Source: Novosphingobium indicum
Lineage (GTDB): Bacteria > Pseudomonadota > Alphaproteobacteria > Sphingomonadales > Sphingomonadaceae
Assembly (NCBI RefSeq): GCF_014645195.1
Contig: NZ_BMLK01000007.1
Location: forward strand, 179,015 to 243,014
Direction of reading: 5' to 3'
Length of the DNA: 64,000 nucleotides
Part shown: positions 42,697 to 52,276 of the stretch, in pieces
Numbering within the stretch: position 1 is the stretch's first letter
How the letters are laid out: every line of letters starts with the position of its first letter
Position numbers and translations under genes: made by a program
The notes under the pieces: model-generated
Databases searched by the model: none
What the model was told of the DNA's origin: nothing
Seen by the model: the letters and a program-made list of their open reading frames with translations, nothing else

Positions 42697-44574
42697 TTAG
42701 CCGCCCATAACCTGTTCGAGCGCTTCGCTGGCCTCGAGCCAGGCCATCTCGGCTTCCTCGAGCTCCTCCGTCACCTTCGTGTGGCGCTTGCCCAGTTGAC
42801 CGATGCCGAGGCCCTTGAGATCGCCTGTCGCCGCAGCGGGATCGACAAGGGCTTGGTCCAGCTTCGCAAGTTGCTGCTGAAGCCGTGTCATGCGGGTTTC
42901 GGTCTCGGTCACCTTACGGCGCAGCGCCTTGAGTTCGTCGCGGGCTACCGTGCCCGACTTGCGCTTCGGTTTGCCGTCGGTCTTGCCGGGCTTGACCTCG
43001 CTGCGGGGCTGGTTCCGGCCGAGGACGAAGTCGATATAGTCCGCCATCGAGCCGTCGTAGGTCTCCGCGGTGCCCTGATCGACAAGCACGAGGCGGTCCG
43101 CCGTCAGTTCAACCATGTGCCGGTCGTGGCTGACGAGAATGACGGCGCCTTCGAAGGCATTGAGCGCCTGCACCAGCGCTTCGCGGGCGTCGACATCGAG
43201 GTGGTTGGTCGGCTCGTCGAGGATGAGCAGGTGCGGCGCGTCGCGTGTGACCAGCGCCAGAGCCAGCCTTGCGCGTTCGCCGCCTGACAGCGTTTTGGTT
43301 TCGGCGGTGGCGCGGTCGCCGGAAAAGCCGAAGCGGCCGAGCTGGGTTCGCACGGCCTGGGGCGGCTTGCCTTCCATCGCGCGCGTCATCAGTTCCAGCG
43401 GTGTCGAGCCGGCAGGCAGTTCCTCCACCTGATACTGCGTGAAGTAGCCGATGCGGATCTTGGGCGAGAAGCTGACCGATCCTTCCATGGGTTCCAGCTG
43501 CCGCGCGAGCAGGCGTGCCAGTGTGGTCTTGCCGTTCCCGTTGCGGCCCAGCAGTGCGATGCGGTCCTCCGGATCGATGCGCAGATTGAGACGGCGCAGC
43601 ACCGGGGTGTCTTCGACATAGCCCACGGCGGCGGCATCGAGCGTGACAAGCGGCGGGCGCAGTTCGTCCGGGCTCGGAAAGTCGAACGAGAGCGACGGAT
43701 CATCGACCATCGCCGCGATCGGCTGCATCTTCGCCAGCATCTTTGCGCGCGACTGGGCCTGTTTTGCCGTCGAGGCGCGGGCCGAGTTGCGGGCGACATA
43801 GTCGGCGAGCTTCTTGCGCTGCGCTTCCTGATTGGCCCGCGCGGCCTCGGCTTGTGCCGCGCGTTCGGCGCGCAGGCGTTCGAAGCTGTCGTAGGTGCCG
43901 GGATAGAGCGTGAGCTTGCCGGCCTGCAGATGCAGGATGTAATCGACCACGGTGTTGAGCAGGTCGCGTTCGTGGCTGATTACCAGCAGCGTGCCGGGGT
44001 AGCTCTGCAGGAAGTTTTCCAGCCACAGCGTCGCTTCGAGATCCAGGTGGTTGGAGGGCTCGTCGAGCAGCAGCATGTCGGGCGCGGAAAAGAGCAGGGC
44101 GGCCAGCGCGACGCGCATCTTCCACCCGCCTGAGAAGCTGTCGAGCGGTTGGCCCTGCATGGCCTCGTCGAAGCCCAGACCGACAAGGATGCGCGCGGCC
44201 CGTGCCGGCGCGGCGTAGGCGTCGATGGCGATCAACCGCTCGTGTACGTCGCCGAGGCGGTGGGGATCGGTGCAGGTCTCGGATTCGGCGAGTAACGCAG
44301 TGCGTTCAGTGTCGGCATCGAGTACGGCTTCGAAGGGTGTGCGGGTGCCGCTTGGCGCTTCCTGCGCGATATAGCCCAGCCGTGCCCGGCGCGGCATATC
44401 GACGGCGCCTCCATCAGGCTCCAGTTCGCCGATGATCGTCTTCACCAGGGTCGACTTGCCCGCCCCGTTACGCCCGATCAGGCCGATCTTGCCGCCCTGC
44501 GGAAGCGTCGCGCTCGCGCCGTCGAGGATGGTGCGGCCGCCCAGGCGCACGGTGATGTCTCGGATCGTCAACAT
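42697..44574 (-). CDS. ABC-F family ATP-binding protein (Uup/YheS-like)
   Basis: A soluble 625-residue protein with two ABC domains and no membrane part. Domain 1 has Walker A GRNGAGKST, signature SFSGGW and Walker B LLLDEPSNHLDLEA. Domain 2 has GRNGNGKTT, LSGGERAR and LILDEPTNHLDVDA. The interdomain linker (about 245-310) is the charged P-site tRNA interaction motif region. The C-terminal coiled coil (about 540-620) is of the Uup/YheS type. ABC-F proteins act on stalled ribosomes. The start at 44574 gives MLTIRDITVRLGG; the frame open further up to 44796 is a shadow of the TetR gene. Confidence 0.9.
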   Translation of the reverse strand: MLTIRDITVRLGGRTILDGASATLPQGGKIGLIGRNGAGKSTLVKTIIGELEPDGGAVDMPRRARLGYIAQEAPSGTRTPFEAVLDADTERTALLAESETCTDPHRLGDVHERLIAIDAYAAPARAARILVGLGFDEAMQGQPLDSFSGGWKMRVALAALLFSAPDMLLLDEPSNHLDLEATLWLENFLQSYPGTLLVISHERDLLNTVVDYILHLQAGKLTLYPGTYDSFERLRAERAAQAEAARANQEAQRKKLADYVARNSARASTAKQAQSRAKMLAKMQPIAAMVDDPSLSFDFPSPDELRPPLVTLDAAAVGYVEDTPVLRRLNLRIDPEDRIALLGRNGNGKTTLARLLARQLEPMEGSVSFSPKIRIGYFTQYQVEELPAGSTPLELMTRAMEGKPPQAVRTQLGRFGFSGDRATAETKTLSGGERARLALALVTRDAPHLLILDEPTNHLDVDAREALVQALNAFEGAVILVSHDRHMVELTADRLVLVDQGTAETYDGSMADYIDFVLGRNQPRSEVKPGKTDGKPKRKSGTVARDELKALRRKVTETETRMTRLQQQLAKLDQALVDPAAATGDLKGLGIGQLGKRHTKVTEELEEAEMAWLEASEALEQVMGG

Positions 44575-44629
44575 GACGGCGGCGCCTAGCAGGGCGAACG
44601 GAAAAGCCCAACCATACGTTGCACTCCCG

Positions 44630-45304
44630 TCACCCGGCGCGTTTGCGCGCGATGGCCTCCAGCCCGGCGATGGCGAAGGTATGCAGGTGATCGACGAGGT
44701 GATCCTGCGGCAATTCCATGAGCTGGGTGGTGAGCGGCGTGGGGATGCGCCCGCCCACGAACAGTACCGCGCAAGGCGCGCCGACGCTGATCGCACAACG
44801 GATCAGGCTGGGATCGCCCAGAGGTATCCCGGTGATTTCCGAAAGCAGGCCTGCCACGAACCGGAACTTGGGCGACATCTCCTCGGCAAAGAGCACGTCG
44901 AGATGCGAGGAGGGCGAAAGCAACTCACGAGCGAGCACATGGGCGTTCCACCCGCGCTTGCTCATGGCTCGCGAGATGAGAAGTTCGATAAGCTGACGCA
45001 AGCGCGCCTCTGCGGGTTCAGGGGCATGGGTGATGCGCTCCAGTTCCGCCACGCTCACAAGCCGGCGATGCGCTTCGGCCAGAACGGCCTTGTAGAGCCC
45101 GTCGCGGGTGCCGAAATGATAGTTGATGGAAGCGAGATCGACGCCGGCTTTCGATGCAATGGCCTTGCTTGTCGTTTCAGCGTAACCTTGGTCACCGAAA
45201 AGCTGTCCTGCCGCTTCCACGATGCGGGTACGGGTCACCTCGCCATCGGTGCGCGATCCGCGCATTTGGCGACGGGGAGGCAGTGTGGTGTCTGGCGTTT
45301 CCAT
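44630..45304 (-). CDS. TetR-family regulator, CecR (YbiH)-like
   Basis: A 224-residue regulator. The HTH is TRTRIVEAAGQLFGDQGYAETTSKAIASKAGVDLASINYHFG. The C-terminal part has the YbiH/DUF1956 look, with HVLARELLSPSSHLDVLF. In E. coli CecR controls ybhGFSR. Here it is divergent from a YbhGFSR-like exporter, with a 13-bp palindrome between them, so the same link is likely. It probably senses a toxic small molecule. Confidence 0.88.
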   Translation of the reverse strand: METPDTTLPPRRQMRGSRTDGEVTRTRIVEAAGQLFGDQGYAETTSKAIASKAGVDLASINYHFGTRDGLYKAVLAEAHRRLVSVAELERITHAPEPAEARLRQLIELLISRAMSKRGWNAHVLARELLSPSSHLDVLFAEEMSPKFRFVAGLLSEITGIPLGDPSLIRCAISVGAPCAVLFVGGRIPTPLTTQLMELPQDHLVDHLHTFAIAGLEAIARKRAG

Positions 45305-45333
45305 TGCGTCTGGACACTACTCTACAGACAATT

Positions 45334-45346
45334 TAAATTCAATTTA
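45334..45346. promoter_or_regulatory. Palindromic operator candidate for the TetR regulator
   Basis: The perfect dyad TAAATT-C-AATTTA lies 30 bases from the TetR start and 61 bases from the exporter start. It is in an AT-rich block unlike the GC-rich surroundings. It fits a dimer site for the divergently encoded TetR protein. Confidence 0.55.
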
Positions 45347-45406
45347 GATTAAGTCCAAGACTCGCGCTTTTCCCTCTCCCTCACGCGCTATCGGGATAGA
45401 CTTTAG

Positions 45407-46408
45407 ATGAAGAAACGCGTTCCCGCGCTGATCGTGCTGGCCGCCGTAGTGGTTGCAGTTGTGCTGTGGCTCGTGCTGCGCAGTGATGAAAACCCGAACA
45501 CGCTTGAGTTGCACGGCAATGTCGATGTGCGGCAGATCTCGCTGGCCTTTGATGGCAGCGGGCGCATCGACGCGCTCAAGGTCGAAGAGGGCGATCGGGT
45601 GAAGGCCGGCGAGCTTCTGGCGGTACTCGATACCCGCACGCTCGCTCTGGAGGCGCGGCAGGCCGAAGCGAATGTGTCAGCAAACCGCCAGAACCTGCTG
45701 CGCATGCAGAACGGGTCCCGGCCCGAGGAAATCCAGCAAGCCCGCGATCGTCTCGACGCTGCGCAGGCCGATGCCACTCGTGCAGCCGCCGATCTGGCGC
45801 GGTTGAAGCAGGTAGCTGAAAGTACCGAAGGGCGGGGTGTGAGCGCGCAGGAGATCGATCGGGCCGCAAGTGCTGCCAAGGCTTCGCGTGCGCAGGCAGA
45901 ACAGGCGCGCGAGGCGCTCCAGCTCACCGTGAAGGGTCCGCGTTCGGAAGATGTCGCGGCCGCCCAGGCACAGCTCGAGGCTTCCAAGGCCTCGCTGGCC
46001 TTGATCCGGCACCGTATCGATCAGGGCGAACTGCGGGCGCCCGAAGATGCCGTGGTGCGCACGCGCCTCTTGCAGGTGGGCGACATGGCCTCGCCGCAGC
46101 GACCGGTTTACGAGCTGGCGCTGACCAGCCCCAAATGGGTGCGCGTCTACGTCAACGAGAAGGATCTCGGGCACGTGAAGCCCGGCATGGCCGCGCAGGT
46201 CACGACCGACAGCGCGCCGGACCAGCCCGTGAAGGGAACGGTCGGCTACATTTCGTCTGTTGCCGAGTTTACCCCGAAGTCAGTCGAGACCGAGGATCTG
46301 CGCACCGCGCTCGTCTATGAAGTGCGCGTGCGGGTGCAGGACGAGGAAGGCCGCTTGCGGCTCGGCCAGCCGGTGACCGTGGACCTGAAGCTTGGGATGG
46401 CACAGTGA
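45407..46408 (+). CDS. ybhG: HlyD-family membrane fusion protein (YbhG-like)
   Basis: A 333-residue periplasmic adaptor. An uncleaved signal anchor (about 4-24) is followed by the first half of a lipoyl/biotinyl-like domain (LELHGNVDVRQISLAFDGSGRI). A long Ala-rich coiled-coil hairpin (about 80-190) comes next, then the second half and the beta-barrel domain. It joins the inner-membrane ABC transporter with the outer-membrane factor. The length is that of E. coli YbhG (332). It overlaps the ATPase gene by 4 bases (GTGA). Confidence 0.88.
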   Translation: MKKRVPALIVLAAVVVAVVLWLVLRSDENPNTLELHGNVDVRQISLAFDGSGRIDALKVEEGDRVKAGELLAVLDTRTLALEARQAEANVSANRQNLLRMQNGSRPEEIQQARDRLDAAQADATRAAADLARLKQVAESTEGRGVSAQEIDRAASAAKASRAQAEQAREALQLTVKGPRSEDVAAAQAQLEASKASLALIRHRIDQGELRAPEDAVVRTRLLQVGDMASPQRPVYELALTSPKWVRVYVNEKDLGHVKPGMAAQVTTDSAPDQPVKGTVGYISSVAEFTPKSVETEDLRTALVYEVRVRVQDEEGRLRLGQPVTVDLKLGMAQ

Positions 46409-48180
46409 CCGAGGCGCGATCGAGCGTCGTTATCGAGGAATTGTGCAAACGGTTCGATGGCCCGGACGGCGAGCCGTTCGCGGCGGTGAACGGCATTTCG
46501 CTCACCATCGAACCCGGAACGCTGACGGCATTTGTCGGTCCCGACGGGGCTGGCAAGACCACGCTGATGCGGATGATGGCGGGCCTGCTGCAGCCGGATT
46601 CGGGATCGCTGCATGTTCTGGGCATCGACCTGAACGAAGACCCGCAGGCCGTGCAGAACCGCATCAGCTACATGCCGCAGCGCTTCGGCCTCTATGAGGA
46701 TCTGTCGGTTCAGGAGAACCTCGATCTCTATGCGGACCTTCACGGGGTCCCGCAGGACGTTCGGCAGGAGCGGTTCGCGCGCCTGCTGCACATGACCGAC
46801 CTGGCCCGCTTTACCGACCGGCCGGCGGGCAAGCTTTCGGGCGGGATGAAGCAGAAGCTCGGCCTTGCCTGCACGTTGGTGCGGGTACCCGACCTGCTCT
46901 TGCTCGACGAACCGAGCGTAGGCGTCGATCCGCTTTCGCGCCGCGATCTTTGGGAAATCATCGAGCAACTGATCGAGGACGAAGGTCTCAGCGTAATTGT
47001 CAGCACGACCTATATGGACGAGGCCGGGCGCTGCGATCATGTCTTCGTGCTCAACCGGGGCACCTTGCTTGCCGAAGGTACGCCGGATGCGCTCAGGAGA
47101 CGGGCGCACGGTCTGACCTATATGGTTACCCCGCGCGATGGCGTGCCGGCGCGCGATCTGCAGGCGCGGCTGATCGATGCGCCGGATCTGGTCGTCGATG
47201 CCGTTCCGGCAGGCGGGCAGGTGCATTTCATCCGCCAGCCCGAGAGCGATGAAACGCGGCTGAAGGACCTCCTTTCCGACTGCGAGCCGCAGCGGCGCGA
47301 GGAGGAACTGGAAGACGCCTTCATGCTGCTCCTGCATCAGCACGATGCGCCGGATGAGGATGCGACCACGCCGCCACCGCTAGCCTCGCAAGATGTGGCG
47401 GGACCGGCGGCAGAACATGGCGATGGCCCGGTGATTTTCGTGCGCGACCTCGTGCGTAGGTTCGGCGATTTCACGGCGGTGGCGAACACCAGCTTCGATG
47501 TGCAGCGCGGTGAGATATTCGGACTGCTGGGCCCCAATGGCGCGGGAAAGACGACCACTTTCCGCATGCTTTGCGGCTTGCTGCCTGCCAGCAGCGGGGA
47601 ACTGCAGGTGGCGGGGGTCAACTTGCGCACGGCACGATCTGCAGCACGTGCACGCATCGGCTATGTTGCGCAAAAATTCGCGCTCTATTCGAACCTCAGC
47701 GTTTACGAGAACCTCGACTTTTTCGGCGGCGCCTATGGTCTGCGCGGTTCGAAAAGGCGCAAGCGCGTGGACGAGATCATCCAGCAGTTCGATCTCGATC
47801 CTTCGGCGCAGAGCGGCAATCTGCCACTGGGATACAAGCAGCGTCTCGCCATGGCCGCAGGGCTTCTCCACGAGCCCGAAATCCTCTTCCTGGACGAACC
47901 GACGAGCGGCATCGATCCGCTGGCCCGGCGCGCGTTCTGGCGGACGATCACTGCACTCTCGCAGGCCGGGGTGACGGTGGTCGTGACGACGCACTTCATG
48001 GAAGAAGCCGAATACTGCGATCGTATCGCGATCCAGGATGCCGGACGCCTGCTGGCCATCGGCACACCGCGTCAGGTCCGCGAGGAATCGGGGCTCGACG
48101 GTGGACACATGAACGAGGCTTTCATTGCCATCGTCGAAAAGGCCCGGGCCGAAGAAGGACAGGCGCGGGAGGCAGCGTGA
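46405..48180 (+). CDS. ybhF: Fused two-domain ABC ATPase (YbhF-like)
   Basis: A 591-residue protein with two nucleotide-binding domains in tandem, an ordering unusual for exporters but typical of YbhF. Domain 1 (about 5-235): Walker A GPDGAGKTT, signature LSGGMKQKL, Walker B LLLLDEPSVGVDP. A loose linker follows (about 300-345). Domain 2 (about 350-580): GPNGAGKTT, signature LPLGYKQRL, which deviates from LSGGQ, and ILFLDEPTSGIDP. The degenerate second signature suggests an asymmetric ATPase. Start is GTG at 46405 and it overlaps both neighbours. Confidence 0.9.
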   Translation: MTEARSSVVIEELCKRFDGPDGEPFAAVNGISLTIEPGTLTAFVGPDGAGKTTLMRMMAGLLQPDSGSLHVLGIDLNEDPQAVQNRISYMPQRFGLYEDLSVQENLDLYADLHGVPQDVRQERFARLLHMTDLARFTDRPAGKLSGGMKQKLGLACTLVRVPDLLLLDEPSVGVDPLSRRDLWEIIEQLIEDEGLSVIVSTTYMDEAGRCDHVFVLNRGTLLAEGTPDALRRRAHGLTYMVTPRDGVPARDLQARLIDAPDLVVDAVPAGGQVHFIRQPESDETRLKDLLSDCEPQRREEELEDAFMLLLHQHDAPDEDATTPPPLASQDVAGPAAEHGDGPVIFVRDLVRRFGDFTAVANTSFDVQRGEIFGLLGPNGAGKTTTFRMLCGLLPASSGELQVAGVNLRTARSAARARIGYVAQKFALYSNLSVYENLDFFGGAYGLRGSKRRKRVDEIIQQFDLDPSAQSGNLPLGYKQRLAMAAGLLHEPEILFLDEPTSGIDPLARRAFWRTITALSQAGVTVVVTTHFMEEAEYCDRIAIQDAGRLLAIGTPRQVREESGLDGGHMNEAFIAIVEKARAEEGQAREAA

Positions 48181-49307
48181 ACGAATCCGCCTTCCTCACC
48201 CGGCTCATTGCCCTGATCCGCAAGGAGACGCGGCAGATGCTGCGCGACCGCAGCAATCTGCTGGTAGGACTGCTGCTGCCGGTGGGCCTTATCCTGCTGT
48301 TCGGGTATGGCCTGTCATTCGACGTGAAGGACGCGCCCGTCGCGGTCGTCATGGAGAGCAACTCCGCTGCCGCGCGCGAGGCAGTTTCCGGTCTGGAGGG
48401 CTCGCGCTATCTTCTCCCGGTGCGCACGACATCGATGCGCGATGCGGAGAAAATGCTGCGCTCCGGACGGGTGGATGCGATCGTTCGCGTGCCCATCGAT
48501 TTCGCGCAGGCACAGGCGCGCGGCGATCCCCGCATCCAGCTCATTCTGAACGGCATCGATTCCACCACGGCATCGAGCCTCGAAGCCTATGTGAACGGGG
48601 CGCTGGGCACAGTTGCCCTGCGCAGGATGGATCGTGGTACCGGCGCGCCCGCAAGCACGGGCACCGTCGATATCCAGCAGCGGATCTGGTTCAATGAAGC
48701 GGGCATCAGCACGTGGTATCTGGTGCCGGGTCTTGTCGTGTTGATCATGACGCTTGTGGGGGCTTTCCTGACCTCCTTGCTGATCGCCCGCGAATGGGAA
48801 CGCGGAACGCTGGAGGCCCTGTTCGTGACGCCGGTCCGACCGCTTGAACTGGTGCTGGCCAAGCTTGTACCCTACCTGGTAATCGGGCTGATCGAGCTGA
48901 CGATCTGCGTGGTCGCCGCGCGCGTGCTGTTTGAGGTGCCTATCCGCGGATCGTTGGTCGCCATCCTGCTGACCTCGACGGCCTATCTGATCGTCTCGCT
49001 GCTCCTCGGCCTGTTCATTTCCGGGGCGACGCGCAACCAGTTCGCGGCCAGCCAGATGGCGCTGCTGACGAGTTTCATGCCAGCCATGATGCTGTCGGGT
49101 TTCGTCTTCGATCTGCGCAATGTGCCGCTGGTGGTGGAGATCATCGGACAGGTCGTGCCCGCCACCCACTTCATGGGCGTGATCAAGACGCTGTTCCTGG
49201 CCGGGACCAACTGGGCCATGGTCGCCAAGAGCTGCGCCATCATGCTCGGATATGCGCTGCTGCTGCTCTTTCTGACCTGGCGCACCGTGCGCAAGACGCT
49301 GGACTGA
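48177..49307 (+). CDS. ybhS: ABC-2 type permease (YbhS-like)
   Basis: A 376-residue inner-membrane permease of ABC-2 type. One TM helix at the N-terminus (about 24-44) precedes a large periplasmic domain (about 50-170). Five further helices follow in the C-terminal half (about 180-370), including the conserved REWERGTLEALFVTPV coupling-helix region. GTG start at 48177 gives a 4-base overlap with the ATPase. It forms the membrane channel with the next permease. Confidence 0.88.
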   Translation: MNESAFLTRLIALIRKETRQMLRDRSNLLVGLLLPVGLILLFGYGLSFDVKDAPVAVVMESNSAAAREAVSGLEGSRYLLPVRTTSMRDAEKMLRSGRVDAIVRVPIDFAQAQARGDPRIQLILNGIDSTTASSLEAYVNGALGTVALRRMDRGTGAPASTGTVDIQQRIWFNEAGISTWYLVPGLVVLIMTLVGAFLTSLLIAREWERGTLEALFVTPVRPLELVLAKLVPYLVIGLIELTICVVAARVLFEVPIRGSLVAILLTSTAYLIVSLLLGLFISGATRNQFAASQMALLTSFMPAMMLSGFVFDLRNVPLVVEIIGQVVPATHFMGVIKTLFLAGTNWAMVAKSCAIMLGYALLLLFLTWRTVRKTLD

Positions 49308-49310
49308 CCG

Positions 49311-50423
49311 ATGGAAAGTGTCATCGCCAATATCGCGCAGATCGTCGCGCTCTGCCGCAAGGAGATCATTGCGCTGCTCAAGGATCCGGCGAACCGCGTG
49401 ATTCTGATCGGGCCGGCGCTGATCCAGTCGATGCTGTTCGGTTATGCCGCCACGTTCGACCTCAAGCAGGTGCCTTATGCGGTTCTCGACCAGAGCCACA
49501 GCGCAGCCTCGACCAAATTCCTCGCGAAGCTCGACGGGACAGGCATCTTCCAGCGCGAGGCGACGCTGACCAACGCCAACCAGATCGCCCATGTCATCGA
49601 AGAGGGCAGGGTGCTTATGGCGGTGAGCATCCCCGCCGACTTCGCCGAGCGTCTGGCCTCGAACCGGCAGGCGCCGGTGCAGGTCATTCTCGACGGGCGG
49701 AACTCGACCACCGCCGGAGCCGCCGCGGGCTACATCAATTCCGTCACTGCAGGCTTCAACAGGGAGCGCGGGGCGGCAGCACCGGTCACCGTCGTCCGCC
49801 GCGCGTGGTTCAATCCCAATCTCGATTCCCGCTGGCAGATCATGCCGGCCATGGTCGCGACGCTGAGCATGTTGCAAACGCTCCTGCTGGCAGCGCTGTC
49901 CGTTGCCCGAGAGCGCGAACAGGGCACGTTTGACCAGTTGCTGGTCACGCCGCTGACGCCCTTGCAGATTCTCGTCGGCAAGGCTGTGCCTTCGGTGCTT
50001 GTCGGCGTGCTGCAATCGACCATCGTGCTGCTGATCGTGCGCTTCTGGTTCGAGATACCAATGGCCGGTTCGCTGTGGCTATTCTACCTCGGGCTCTTCG
50101 GCTTCACCGGCGCATCTGTGGGAATCGGTATGTCGATTTCGGCGCTTTCGCTGAACATGCAGCAGGCGATGCTCTACACCTTCCTCGTGATCATGCCGTT
50201 TACGCTCTTGTCCGGCCTTATCACCCCGGTGCGCAACATGCCCGAAGTGCTGCAGATCCTGACCTACGCCAATCCGCTGCGCTTTGGTGTCGATCTCGTC
50301 CGAAGGGTCTATCTCGAGGGAGCCGGTCTGTTCGACGTCGCCCACGATTTCGTGCCTCTGGTGGTCGTGGCTGCCTTGACGCTGCCCCTCGCCGCCTGGC
50401 TTTTTCGCCATCGCCTCGCCTGA
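49311..50423 (+). CDS. ybhR: ABC-2 type permease (YbhR-like)
   Basis: A 370-residue permease paralogous to the one before it, starting 3 bases after its stop. TM1 is at about 27-46, then a periplasmic domain and five TM helices, with the coupling sequence REREQGTFDQLLVTPL. Two different permeases of this kind pair in YbhSR-type exporters. Exported substrates in E. coli are cations and some drugs; here unknown. Confidence 0.88.
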   Translation: MESVIANIAQIVALCRKEIIALLKDPANRVILIGPALIQSMLFGYAATFDLKQVPYAVLDQSHSAASTKFLAKLDGTGIFQREATLTNANQIAHVIEEGRVLMAVSIPADFAERLASNRQAPVQVILDGRNSTTAGAAAGYINSVTAGFNRERGAAAPVTVVRRAWFNPNLDSRWQIMPAMVATLSMLQTLLLAALSVAREREQGTFDQLLVTPLTPLQILVGKAVPSVLVGVLQSTIVLLIVRFWFEIPMAGSLWLFYLGLFGFTGASVGIGMSISALSLNMQQAMLYTFLVIMPFTLLSGLITPVRNMPEVLQILTYANPLRFGVDLVRRVYLEGAGLFDVAHDFVPLVVVAALTLPLAAWLFRHRLA

Positions 50424-50446
50424 TGAAGAATACAGGAACCCCGCGC

Positions 50447-51943
50447 ATGACCGCTGTCCGCAAGGTCTCCGCCCTCGCTCTCTCGTTTGCCATGGTTTCG
50501 ATGGGCGGTTGCATGGTGGGGCCGGACTTCGCCCCGCCCGAGACCGCTGCGCCGCAGGACTGGTCGAGCTGGCGCAGCGGAGATCCCTCGCTCATCACGT
50601 CCGAGGACGGTGATGTCCGCATTCCGGCCGACTGGTGGACACTCTTCGATGACCCTGTGCTCGATAAACTCGAGCAGCAAGCCTTGGCGGCCAGCCCCGA
50701 TCTGGAGACGGCGGCGCTGCATTACGCGCAGGCCCGCGTTCAGGTGCAGGGTGCCAGTTCGGCAGCAGCGCCGCAGATCAATGCGTCCGCGGAAATGACG
50801 CGCAACCGGCAGAGCGAATACGGCGCATCCACGCGTCTGTTCGATGCTCTGGGTCCCGATCGGGACAGCCTGGCCAAGCTGCTGTCCCAGCCCTTTACGC
50901 TTTATCGCGGCGGGTTCGACGCGGCGTGGGAGATCGACCTGTGGGGCAAGGTCCGCCGCTCGATAGAGCAGGCCGGTGCGCAGGCGACACAGCAGGAAGC
51001 GCTGCTCGATCTGACGCGCCTCAGCGTGACAAGCGAAGTCGCACGGGCCTATTTCGACCTGCGCACCATGCAGCGCCAGATCAGCCTGTCCGAGAATGAC
51101 ATCGCCTTGCTGAAGGACCGTGTCGGGCTGGTTTCGGCGCGCGTTGAAGGCGGGCTAGAGGATCATTCAACGCTCGAAAAGGAGCGCGCGGAACTCAACG
51201 CCATGCTCGGGGCATTGCCGGCGCTCAAGGCAGGCGAGGCCATGCAGATCAACCGCCTCGCCGTGCTGCTCGGCAAGCATCCGGGCGAGCTGAATAACGA
51301 GCTGCAAGCGCGTGACGACAGCATGGCTTCCGATCTGCCCGACCTGTCGCTCGGCATGCCCTCGCAGGTGGCGCTCAACCGGCCCGATGTTCGGGCTGCC
51401 TTGGCGCAATTGCACGCGGCCACCGCCGGTATCGGTGTCGCGACGGCCGATCTCTATCCCGGCATCCGGCTGGGCGGCGGCTTCAACCTGGAATCCTACC
51501 GCAGCGAAAACCTGTTCGACTGGGCGAGCCGGTCGTGGTCGATCGGGCCCAGCCTCAACCTGCCGATCTTCGATGGCGGGCGGCGCCGCGCCGTCGTGAA
51601 GCTGCGCAAGCTGGAAGCCCGCGAGGCTGCCGTTGAGTATCAAAAGACCGTGCTCAAGGCGTGGCAGGAAATCGACGACGCCCTCAGCGGCTACAGCGCG
51701 GACCGGCAGCAGCAGGAACGTTTGGCCGCACGCGTCGCCAACACGGCCAGCACGCTGGAGATCATGCAAGCGCGCTTCAAGGCCGGGGCCATCACCTACC
51801 TGCCGGTAATCCAGGCCCGGCGTGGGCATCTTCAGGCCTTGCGTGATCTTGCCGACAACGAAGGCCGCCTGTACGTCCGCTTCGTGGCGCTGAACAAGGC
51901 GCTGGGCAATGCACCCGAACCCGCCCCCGATGGCGGGCTGTAA
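50447..51943 (+). CDS. Outer-membrane factor lipoprotein, NodT/TolC family
   Basis: A 498-residue OMF. The lipoprotein signal ends in VSMGGC, giving a lipidated Cys, followed by the family opening MVGPDFAPPE. Two repeated OEP domains follow, each with long Ala-rich helices and an RPDVRAALAQLHAATAGIGVATADLYP signature in the second. The ATG at 50447 has AGGAA upstream and a shorter signal; an ATG at 50423 overlapping the permease stop is possible. It gives the YbhGFSR-like pump its own exit duct, which E. coli ybhGFSR lacks. Confidence 0.87.
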   Translation: MTAVRKVSALALSFAMVSMGGCMVGPDFAPPETAAPQDWSSWRSGDPSLITSEDGDVRIPADWWTLFDDPVLDKLEQQALAASPDLETAALHYAQARVQVQGASSAAAPQINASAEMTRNRQSEYGASTRLFDALGPDRDSLAKLLSQPFTLYRGGFDAAWEIDLWGKVRRSIEQAGAQATQQEALLDLTRLSVTSEVARAYFDLRTMQRQISLSENDIALLKDRVGLVSARVEGGLEDHSTLEKERAELNAMLGALPALKAGEAMQINRLAVLLGKHPGELNNELQARDDSMASDLPDLSLGMPSQVALNRPDVRAALAQLHAATAGIGVATADLYPGIRLGGGFNLESYRSENLFDWASRSWSIGPSLNLPIFDGGRRRAVVKLRKLEAREAAVEYQKTVLKAWQEIDDALSGYSADRQQQERLAARVANTASTLEIMQARFKAGAITYLPVIQARRGHLQALRDLADNEGRLYVRFVALNKALGNAPEPAPDGGL

Positions 51944-51955
51944 CGGCCCGCAGGC

Positions 51956-52276
51956 TCAAAAGCCCTTCTTGCGATAGATCTCGGTCCCGCGACGGAATAC
52001 GACCAGCTTTTCGAGCGTTTCCGGATGGTAGAACGCTTCGAGGACCTGCCCGGCGCTGTTGCGGGCATAGACTTCGTAGCAATCCCCTTCGACCTGGAGC
52101 TTGATCAGCGTCCAGCCTTCCATCCAGACCTTCTTCTTCAGCTTGTCGATCGGTTTCCAGTTCTCCTGCGGCCCCGGCTTGCAGGCCACGTTGCCATCGG
52201 CATAGGCTGCGGGCGCGAACGAGAGAGCGAGGACCGGCGCGAGGGCGAAAGTGGTGGCGCGGAGGATGGAATTCAC
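51956..52276 (-). CDS. PepSY-domain periplasmic protein
   Basis: A 106-residue exported protein. The signal peptide is 1-27 (VNSILRATTFALAP..., AYA-DG), and then one PepSY-like domain (about 35-106) with WTLIKLQVEGDCYEVYARNSAGQVLEAFYHPETLEKL. Start is GTG at 52276 with AGGAG upstream, overlapping the stop of the membrane protein before it by 4 bases. PepSY proteins often go with ferric reductases and siderophore receptors, as in this operon. Confidence 0.8.
   Translation of the reverse strand: MNSILRATTFALAPVLALSFAPAAYADGNVACKPGPQENWKPIDKLKKKVWMEGWTLIKLQVEGDCYEVYARNSAGQVLEAFYHPETLEKLVVFRRGTEIYRKKGF

Noticed and set aside
48315..50015. 566-codon open frame antisense to the ABC permeases
   Set aside because: Mirror frame of codon-biased genes; composition rich in Arg, Gln and His, without domains.
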